DNA of 11,329 nt from Syntrophorhabdaceae bacterium PtaU1.Bin034 (GTDB lineage Bacteria; Desulfobacterota_G; Syntrophorhabdia; Syntrophorhabdales; WCHB1-27): contig MVRP01000132.1 of the NCBI GenBank assembly GCA_002067405.1, positions 1 to 11,329 of the forward strand, in the 5' to 3' direction. Made by a program: the position numbers and the translations under genes. This document shows positions 5,934 to 11,329 of the stretch, piece after piece (position 1 is the first letter of the stretch; each line of letters starts with the position of its first letter). A model generated the notes under the pieces. That model had not been told where the DNA came from, made no database searches, and saw only the letters and a program-made list of their open reading frames with translations.

Positions 5934-7358
5934 TTAAGGCTGGAGAGACGTCTGTGCCAAATACTTCTTGGCGATTCTCAGGGCATGGACGGGAAAGTCT
6001 TCGGCCAATAGACCGATGCCATAGAGCATATATTCACGGTCGATATATGTCTGCGGGTTTTTCGGTTTCAGGCTCCACGGAGCTTCTGCATCGAATAAGG
6101 CCGACTTGAGGATTCTTTCCGGATGGAGGCCGTATTTGAATATCCCTCCCGTTCCTATGAGATTTTTCGTGGGAACGAGGTTCTTTCCGTGCTGCACCAT
6201 TACTTCTCCCACCACCGTGAACTCCTGCCTGAGCGTGCCTGCATGACGCTGGACGGCAATGGACGCGGCAGATTCCGCGAGCACTGTGTCGACATTGAAC
6301 TCGATATCAGTTGTGGGGACGTGTCCCACATTACGGGACAGATAGGCGATATATTGGGCAGCGTCGTATTCTTGACCGTCTATCGAGGGGGCTGCAGCCC
6401 TCAGCCTGGCAAAAAATACGTCGCCGCCGATAAAATCGTAAATCGTCGGGGCGTTGTACCTGATCCCGAGGTCGCCTTCCACCGTCCTCTTTACCCGTAG
6501 TTCGGGCAGGCCCCTTACTACCGTTTGCGATGTTGCGGGAGAAGAATCGCCAACGGAATGGATATTCGTTGTTGCGCCGCCCACTTCCACAATAACGAGG
6601 CTGCCTATTCCCGGCTCATTGTGCATGCCGTCGGCAAGCAATGCCGCGGCCTGGAGCGTTGCCTTGGGTGTCGGGACAATGGGCGAGCCGATGAATTCCT
6701 GGGCCTTCTGCAACCCTTTTGCTTTCGTGATATGGGCGATGAATATCTCCCGAATCAGGGCCTGCGCCGGCTCCACCTCAAGGGCGTCGATACTCGGCAG
6801 GACATTTTTTGTGACGCACACGCGCTTGCCCGCTTCCTCCATGATGCTCCTGACTTTGTCATTGACAACGCGATTGCCCGCAACCAGGACCGGGCAGTTG
6901 ATGGTTGACCGGGCGAGCATTCCGGCATTACGGACGATAACGTTTTTATCACCGCCGTCCGTCCCCCCGCACAGGAGAATAATGTCGCACTTCGCCGCTT
7001 CTATTTCGGCGACTATCGCTTCATCGATCTCGAACCCGTAGCCGCAGACAACCTTCGCTCCTGCACCGAGACAGGCCCTGCGGGCAGCTTCCACCGTCAG
7101 TTGCGGAACGAGTCCTATGGCGGCCATCTTCAGGCCGCCGGCTGCACTACTGCTCGCGTATTTGCCTTCTATGTGTCCTTCGTCGATGCGGCACGTGGCC
7201 AGGAGCTCCGAAAGCGCTTTATTCAGTCCGATGGTGATGTCGGTGTCAACTGTCGTAAGTGCCTGGGCTCTTCCAAGAATGACTTCCCTTGCGATATCAA
7301 CAGCCATTATCTTCGTATAGGTGCTTCCGAAATCTATGAGGAGATATATGCCCGTCAT
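5934..7358 (-). CDS. glmL: Glutamate-mutase-type reactivating factor (GlmL/MutL family ATPase)
   Basis: This 474-residue protein belongs to the actin/Hsp70-fold ASKHA ATPases that reactivate adenosylcobalamin-dependent glutamate mutase by ATP-driven release of damaged cofactor. The first phosphate loop is LLIDFGSTYTKI (6-17) and the second is VIVEVGGATTNIHSV (255-269). The segment IILLCGGTDGGDKNV (126-140) and the C-terminal NLIGTGGIFKYGLHPERIL block are also characteristic. I start at ATG 7356-7358 (MTGIYLLIDFG), which places the phosphate loop at the N-terminus as usual and has GAGAGG upstream. A frame back to a TTG at 7397 adds 13 unlikely residues. It lies 45 bases after the B12-binding subunit and 49 before the TRAP gene. 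GlmL-type proteins are normally found only with GlmE/GlmS, so it supports a working AdoCbl mutase, though it says nothing about substrate. Confidence 0.93.
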   Translation of the reverse strand: MTGIYLLIDFGSTYTKIMAVDIAREVILGRAQALTTVDTDITIGLNKALSELLATCRIDEGHIEGKYASSSAAGGLKMAAIGLVPQLTVEAARRACLGAGAKVVCGYGFEIDEAIVAEIEAAKCDIILLCGGTDGGDKNVIVRNAGMLARSTINCPVLVAGNRVVNDKVRSIMEEAGKRVCVTKNVLPSIDALEVEPAQALIREIFIAHITKAKGLQKAQEFIGSPIVPTPKATLQAAALLADGMHNEPGIGSLVIVEVGGATTNIHSVGDSSPATSQTVVRGLPELRVKRTVEGDLGIRYNAPTIYDFIGGDVFFARLRAAAPSIDGQEYDAAQYIAYLSRNVGHVPTTDIEFNVDTVLAESAASIAVQRHAGTLRQEFTVVGEVMVQHGKNLVPTKNLIGTGGIFKYGLHPERILKSALFDAEAPWSLKPKNPQTYIDREYMLYGIGLLAEDFPVHALRIAKKYLAQTSLQP

Positions 7359-7403
7359 CGTTCCTCTCTCCCGGGGGTTAGGTTTCTCTCCGGCCAACGA
7401 CCG

Positions 7404-7838
7404 CTAGTCGAGGCCCAGGTCCTCCTTAAGTGCCCGGACCGCCTCGTCCGCAGTACAGGTGTTCGGGAAAGCCCGGTTGAAGCCGATGGCCCTGAAACGA
7501 CGCTCTATTTCGGGCCAGTTCTTTTCAAGCTCGAGCGGTGCCGCCACCGTGCCGCCTACATAGAGGATGATATCTTTCAGGCCTGCTTCGATACATTTGT
7601 CCCTCAGACCTTCGCAGTCCAGAAGGCCCATGCCGTACATGGAAGAGACAAGGATGGCATCGGCATCAATTTCAATCGCGGCATTGATAAATTCCTGTTG
7701 AGGGACAACCGCACCGAGAAAGGCGACCGTAAAGCCCGCTTCTTTGAATGCCTTATGAAGAACCCATGCGCCGATCATATGGCAGTCGGAACCGATGGTG
7801 CCGATGACTATGCTTTTATTGACCTGTCGTGTCTCCAC
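7404..7838 (-). CDS. glmS: Glutamate-mutase-type sigma subunit, B12-binding (GlmS/MutS family)
   Basis: This is a 144-residue cobalamin-binding Rossmann-like subunit; the family is about 137 long. The base-off/His-on motif DxHxxG is GSDCHMIG, with Asp18, His20 and Gly23 (numbered from the GTG start). His20 would replace dimethylbenzimidazole as the lower cobalt ligand. LVSSMYGMG and LYVGGT, the SxL-like and GG elements of the fold, follow in order. I chose the GTG at 7836-7838, because AGGGGGAG lies 6 bases before it and the product then begins as homologues do. The alternative ATG at 7872-7874, 1 base after the end of the mutase gene, adds 12 residues and lacks a clear ribosome site, although translational coupling could support it. 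It forms the active heterotetramer with the E subunit encoded upstream. Confidence 0.92.
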   Translation of the reverse strand: METRQVNKSIVIGTIGSDCHMIGAWVLHKAFKEAGFTVAFLGAVVPQQEFINAAIEIDADAILVSSMYGMGLLDCEGLRDKCIEAGLKDIILYVGGTVAAPLELEKNWPEIERRFRAIGFNRAFPNTCTADEAVRALKEDLGLD

Positions 7839-7875
7839 TGTTTTCTCCCCCTGTCCGGTTGAACTTCTCTCCATT

Positions 7876-9348
7876 TCAGCTTCGTACGGCTTGCTTTCTT
7901 TTTATTTTCGAAGCGAACTGCAGGTCCTGTACTACCATGTCAAAGCTCAGTTCCCGGCCTTCTTGTTTTTGTCTCTGGGCCAGCTTTTCTCTGTGGTATT
8001 CCTTCACTTCTTCCGGCAAGGGGATGTTGCCTGCGTTGAAGTATCGCACTGCGTTTTCCGCATCACGCATAACCATGACATTGCCCTTGTTGTATTTCCA
8101 GGGTGTCAGCATGGTATCGATCCATCCTGCTTCAACCCCTTTGCACATGCCGATTGCCATGTCGCCGTCACCTGCCTCCAGGCATTTCTCCATGAGTGCC
8201 CGTACTTCCATCTCTATCATGGCCTCTTCGAGCCTGAGCTTCTCGTTTTCGGCAATCTTCTGGGTTCCCATCAGGGTCAGTAAGTGCTTTGCAAGCTTGA
8301 CGGACATGGCCATGCCTTCCTTTGTCGGCGTTGCAAATGCCTCGTCCTGGCATTTCAGGATCACACCGGTAGCGCCGCCCATCAATGAAATAATGGTGTT
8401 CCAGGCGATCATCGCGTTGGCTTCTTCTGCACGTGCGGGCCAGGCGCCGAGAAACGAAAAGGTCCCCGGCATAAAGACCATATCCTTGTAACCGAAGCGG
8501 CTGCAGTATTCATAACAGAGTCGTTCCGTTACCCTGATCATTGCGATATCCTGAATCATGTTCATATTGAGCCCATGCAGAAGCATCTGGTACTTCACCC
8601 CCTGCTCGGCAGCCAGGAGAGATTCTGACACGCACACGAACGAGCGATAGCCTGCGCTGTCATAACCGGTGAGGTTGCAGGGATTTTGAGGGCAGATAGG
8701 GACTCCTTTTTCCGTGTAAATTCCCGCCAGCCGTGATTCGTACTGGTTGATGCGGATCTCTTCCTCAAGAGGAATGTTTTTGCAGTGAGCGATCACCTCC
8801 TGAAGGGAACGACTGGTACATGCGTTCCACCCGGCCGCCAGGGCAATCTCCGAGGCCAAGCGGCCATCCTCATCGGTGGAATTGAAGTTTAGAGGCACCT
8901 GCGTTGCCTTGATAATCTTTCTTGCTTCCTCAACGCCGAAATTGACGATGGGCCAGCCGTTGAGCATGGACATTCCTTCTTTCTTGCTTCGCTCGATGCC
9001 GGAGGCTGCGCTTCTGAAATCGAGCTTTCGGGTATAAGAGTCCGAGTAGATGTTCCACATACCGTTGGGCGCCAGATCCGTTTCTTCCTCCACATACCTC
9101 AGCCCTTCAATCACATATTCAGTGAGGGCTTGCCCGAATTGGGGTATAAGTAGATTAGCCCCCTTGTCCTTTGCTTCTTTTAACTTAAGCGCGTGGTTCT
9201 TGCCTTGAGACAGTTCTTTAGCCGCGGCAATACACTCCTCCAAGTTCTCGACTTCCTTTCCGGTCTCCCACATCGGCAGCACTTCTTCTTTTCGGATCTT
9301 GAAGAATTGATCGTCCCATAGTCTTTTGTTTCTGACTTGTTCGCTCAT
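7876..9348 (-). CDS. GlmE-family B12 mutase catalytic subunit with altered substrate pocket
   Basis: This 490-residue protein aligns throughout with glutamate mutase epsilon subunit (483 residues in Clostridium cochlearium): a TIM barrel that shapes radical chemistry with adenosylcobalamin. Landmarks are KIRKEEVLPMWETGKEV (17-33), SMLNGWPIVNFGV (127-139), ESLLAAEQGVK (242-252), NMIQDIAM (263-270) and RDAENAVRYFNAGN (428-441). Lys332 and Glu336 match cofactor-contacting Lys326 and Glu330. Glutamate-binding residues are mostly lost: Arg66 is Gln70, Arg149 is Asn156, Glu171 is Thr178, Tyr177 is Glu184 and Tyr181 is His188. Arg100 is kept as Arg107. The comparison uses the reference sequence from memory, but known residue numbers fell in place. 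It is probably a mutase for another acid, not for glutamate, so I give no gene symbol. Start: ATG 9346-9348 with AAGGAGAG upstream; a TTG at 9408 would add 20 residues without a ribosome site. First gene of the operon. Confidence 0.9.
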   Translation of the reverse strand: MSEQVRNKRLWDDQFFKIRKEEVLPMWETGKEVENLEECIAAAKELSQGKNHALKLKEAKDKGANLLIPQFGQALTEYVIEGLRYVEEETDLAPNGMWNIYSDSYTRKLDFRSAASGIERSKKEGMSMLNGWPIVNFGVEEARKIIKATQVPLNFNSTDEDGRLASEIALAAGWNACTSRSLQEVIAHCKNIPLEEEIRINQYESRLAGIYTEKGVPICPQNPCNLTGYDSAGYRSFVCVSESLLAAEQGVKYQMLLHGLNMNMIQDIAMIRVTERLCYEYCSRFGYKDMVFMPGTFSFLGAWPARAEEANAMIAWNTIISLMGGATGVILKCQDEAFATPTKEGMAMSVKLAKHLLTLMGTQKIAENEKLRLEEAMIEMEVRALMEKCLEAGDGDMAIGMCKGVEAGWIDTMLTPWKYNKGNVMVMRDAENAVRYFNAGNIPLPEEVKEYHREKLAQRQKQEGRELSFDMVVQDLQFASKIKRKQAVRS

Positions 9349-9434
9349 TACATCTTCTCTCCTTGTGTCCCTGTCAGATCCGTAAACAGCCAAAAGCTCT
9401 GATCCCAATTAAATTAAACTTCTCTTCATATAAA

Positions 9435-9483
9435 GTCTGACATTTTTAATAGTAAACATTATACATATATAAAACTTTGTCAA
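9435..9483 (-). promoter_or_regulatory. Candidate promoter and operator of the mutase operon
   Basis: On the minus strand a perfect TTGACA (9478-9483) is followed by an A+T-rich stretch with TATAATGT. TATAAT at 9458-9463 gives a 14-base spacer, short for sigma70, while TAATGT (9456-9461) gives 16. The leader to the mutase ATG is about 100 bases. The small dyad GTCTGAC (9435-9441), just downstream, has the GT-N3-AC core typical of FadR-type GntR operators, so the GntR protein of this window could act here. The spacing and the operator link are inference. Confidence 0.45.
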
Positions 9484-10236
9484 GAAAAAAATAAGAACGT
9501 CGATTTGAAGGCAAGGCAGGACAGCAAAGTCGATCGTGCTTCTTGAGACGATCTCTATGTTCGTCGACAAGTTTCAGTGTTCAGAGCGCTTGCCCTCAAC
9601 GTTAAAGGAGCAGCAACAATTCTCCCAACCAGCACAAAAGAATCCTTGATACAATGGAGAAGATGCAATGGAGGACAATGATATAAAGGCGTTGAAAGGA
9701 TCGTGCGCTCGCATCTTATGAAGGCAAAGGATAAAACAGTACGGTTGCCGGACCTGTTCTTTCATCGACCGATAGCATCTGTGATTACGGGCGGCAACCC
9801 GCTACTCAACGTGGAGGATGCATGAAAGAAAGTACCTTGTCATGCAAGACAAGGGGGTCAGGTGTCGGAAGCCTTTGCCGTTGAACGGCTAAAGGTCAAG
9901 GCAGGTAATGTTCTCGTTTCGGTGACCACATCGCCTGGGCTTCATCGAGTAGCCAAAGCTATGTGTATACAAATTCGGTAATTGGCCCACGGTCACACCG
10001 TGATGGCGATCACGAACAATCTGCGCTGCCCTCACAGGAGTCATTTGTGAATGGGGCATACACCTTATGAAGAATAAAAAGGACAGTAATTGTCAATGTT
10101 GGCCACATCAACATCGGACGGTTGAGCCACGCGGTGAGTGTCCATTTTATTCAGCAAAAACAGATGATTACAGAGACATTCCAGTCTTACAATTGTCTGT
10201 GCTCCGTCATCCCTGCATTTCCATACGCATGGTCAT
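9484..10236. other. Stretch without an intact gene between the mutase operon and ychF
   Basis: About 750 bases separate the mutase promoter from the ychF stop codon. The middle part holds the decayed SIS-like gene listed separately (9630-10077). I see nothing recognisable in 9484-9629. In 10078-10236 there is no strong terminator for ychF; only a weak dyad AGACA/TGTCT (about 10170-10200) is present. No riboswitch of the cobalamin type is apparent upstream of the mutase gene. Confidence 0.5.
9630..10077 (+). pseudogene. Decayed SIS-domain (phosphosugar isomerase-like) gene
   Basis: One plus-strand frame runs from ATG 9718 to TGA 10048 with two internal stops (TGA 9823, TAA 9979) yet reads like protein throughout: PDLFFHRPIASVITGGNPLL, GQVSEAFAVERLKVKAGNVL, VSVTTSPGLHRVAKAM and LAHGHTVMAITNNL. 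This follows the order of SIS-domain proteins of the UPF0309-like type (EELFYRAG, then GDVLIVVSNSGRN, then GxxVIAITS), as I remember them. A second frame upstream from 9630 reads QHKRILDTMEKMQ, similar to the N-terminal helix of that group, so at least one frameshift is needed. Intact relatives bind or isomerise sugar phosphates. The gene points away from the mutase operon. Family assignment is by eye and moderate; that it is broken is clear if it is a gene at all. Confidence 0.4.
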
Positions 10237-11325
10237 TTACACGTTAAAGCGGATGTGCAGTATATCCCCATCCTGTACCAGATATTCCTTACCCTCGATC
10301 TTTATCAGTCCCTTTTCCCGGACTGCGTGCTCGGAGCCGAGCCTGATGAAATCTTCGCAGGACATCACCTCGGCCCTGATAAAGCCCCTCTCCATGTCCG
10401 AATGTATCTTCCCCGCAGCCTTCACGACCGGCGTGTTCTTTCTGACTGTCCATGCCCTCATTTCCCTGCCGACGACCGTGTAGAACGTGATGAGATCGAG
10501 AACGTCGTACCCGACCCTGATGATCTTCTCTATGCCGATTTCTTTCATTCCGTACATTTCCATAAAGCCGGCCCGCTCCTCGGCTGGAAGCAGGGCCAAT
10601 TCCTCTTCCAGCTTGCCACAGATGTAGACTACCTTTCTCCCCTTCTCTGCGGCAGCCTTTTCAATCTCCTCCAGGGGGAGGTTTTCAAGGTCGCCTTCAT
10701 CAATGTTTGCAATGTAGAATACGGGCTTTGTGGCAATAAGGCTGAACGACTTGACCGTCTCCCGTTCCTCCGCGTTCAGGTCGTCCATATTCACAAAACG
10801 GCCGGCCTCAAGGGCCTTCCTGATCTTGACCAATACCTCTTGTTCTTCTCCATGTTTCTCTTTTGATACTTTGGCCAGTCGCTCTATTTTGTTCAGCCTC
10901 TCTTCCACGATCTCGAGATCGGATATGATTATCTCCGTTTCAATCGTCTCGATGTCTCTTCCGGCATCAATGGTCGCATAGACGTGGGGGATATTATTAC
11001 CCTCGAAGCACCTGACCACATGAGCTATTGCGTCAACTTCACGTATCTGTCCGAGAAATCTGTTGCCGAGCCCCTCACCCTTATGCGCGTCCTTGACGAG
11101 ACCTGCAATATCGATGAATTCTATCGTTGTCGGCGTCACCTTCTCCGGCTTCATTATGCGGGCCAGTGCAGTCAAACGCCCGTCAGGAACCGGGACGATA
11201 CCCAGATTGGGTTCGATGGTGCAAAACGGATAGGGCTGAGCTGCCACTGACAAAGCGGTCAAGGCATTGAAGATCGTAGATTTTCCGGAATTGGGGAGAC
11301 CGATTATGCCACAGGAAAAACCCAT
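10237..11325 (-). CDS. ychF: Redox-regulated ATPase/GTPase YchF (Obg-like, OLA1 family)
   Basis: This is a complete 362-residue cytoplasmic P-loop protein of the usual YchF length (about 363). The P-loop is GLPNSGKST (9-17), the Walker B/G3 motif is DIAG (72-75), and the G4 position reads NIDE (207-210) instead of NKxD, which is characteristic of YchF and goes with ATP preference. A helical insertion (about 130-195) follows the family pattern. The C-terminal TGS domain (about 277-360) contains FYTVVGREMRAWTV and HSDMERGFIRAEV. YchF binds ribosomes and is tied to stress and redox responses. The start ATG (11323-11325) lies four bases from the window edge, so its ribosome site cannot be seen. 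It is a housekeeping gene and has no evident link to the mutase operon. Confidence 0.96.
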   Translation of the reverse strand: MGFSCGIIGLPNSGKSTIFNALTALSVAAQPYPFCTIEPNLGIVPVPDGRLTALARIMKPEKVTPTTIEFIDIAGLVKDAHKGEGLGNRFLGQIREVDAIAHVVRCFEGNNIPHVYATIDAGRDIETIETEIIISDLEIVEERLNKIERLAKVSKEKHGEEQEVLVKIRKALEAGRFVNMDDLNAEERETVKSFSLIATKPVFYIANIDEGDLENLPLEEIEKAAAEKGRKVVYICGKLEEELALLPAEERAGFMEMYGMKEIGIEKIIRVGYDVLDLITFYTVVGREMRAWTVRKNTPVVKAAGKIHSDMERGFIRAEVMSCEDFIRLGSEHAVREKGLIKIEGKEYLVQDGDILHIRFNV

Positions 11326-11329
11326 GCGT

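Noticed and set aside
7876..9348. Plain annotation as methylaspartate (glutamate) mutase
   Set aside because: The family is right, but most glutamate-contacting residues are replaced and no methylaspartate ammonia-lyase is nearby, so I do not assign glutamate as the substrate.
9349..9408. N-terminal extension of the mutase to a TTG at 9408
   Set aside because: No ribosome site precedes it; the ATG at 9346-9348 has AAGGAGAG upstream and fits the usual N-terminus.
9349..9640. Cobalamin riboswitch before the B12-mutase gene
   Set aside because: The leader from the likely start is only about 100 bases and shows no B12-box-like element.
9988..10002. CACGGT-CAC-ACCGTG hairpin
   Set aside because: It lies inside the decayed SIS-like frame and has only a 3-base loop; taken as chance or coding sequence.
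10067..10483. Plus-strand frame of 138 codons starting MKNKKDSNC
   Set aside because: More than half lies antisense to ychF, the composition is rich in Cys, Ser and His, and there is no family character.
1..11329. CRISPR arrays, tRNA and rRNA genes
   Set aside because: No regularly spaced short repeats, cloverleaf-like segments or ribosomal RNA sequence were recognised on either strand.

Overview
The window reads as part of the chromosome of an anaerobic, B12-using bacterium. The mix of a glutamate-mutase-type operon, a TRAP-type binding protein, an MmgE/PrpD enzyme, a multi-PAS sensor and moderate G+C suggests a Desulfobacterota/Syntrophia-like organism, but that placement is inference from gene style only. 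All intact genes lie on the minus strand, so the window is transcribed right to left. The two clear remnants on the plus strand are decayed.

Layout from right to left: 10237-11325 is a complete YchF-type GTPase/ATPase. 9484-10236 has no intact gene, but 9630-10077 (plus strand) holds what looks like a broken SIS-domain gene. A promoter-like segment (about 9435-9483) then leads into a compact operon: a GlmE-like mutase catalytic subunit (7876-9348), the GlmS-like B12-binding subunit (7404-7838), a GlmL-like reactivase (5934-7358), a TRAP solute-binding protein (4859-5884), two hairpins, an MmgE/PrpD family enzyme (3281-4648), and a decayed cob(I)alamin adenosyltransferase whose former start overlaps the MmgE/PrpD stop. 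Beyond lie an internally deleted insertion-sequence remnant (about 2505-2795), a GntR/FCD regulator with an inverted repeat over its -10 box (1667-2419), a roughly 490-bp gene-free stretch with inverted repeats, and the N-terminal part of a multi-PAS sensor (1-1172) containing a perfect 334-bp internal duplication.

The most interesting part is the operon at 3281-9348. The mutase has the architecture of glutamate mutase (separate E and S subunits plus reactivase). By alignment to the Clostridium cochlearium enzyme as I remember it, the residues that hold coenzyme B12 are kept, while most of those that hold glutamate are replaced: Arg66 to Gln, Arg149 to Asn, Glu171 to Thr, Tyr177 to Glu, Tyr181 to His; only Arg100 remains. 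The usual partner, methylaspartate ammonia-lyase, is absent, and a TRAP binding protein and an MmgE/PrpD (methylcitrate dehydratase/aconitate decarboxylase superfamily) gene take its place. The inference is an undescribed B12-dependent carbon-skeleton rearrangement of an imported carboxylic acid, followed by an MmgE/PrpD step. The substrate cannot be named from the sequence.
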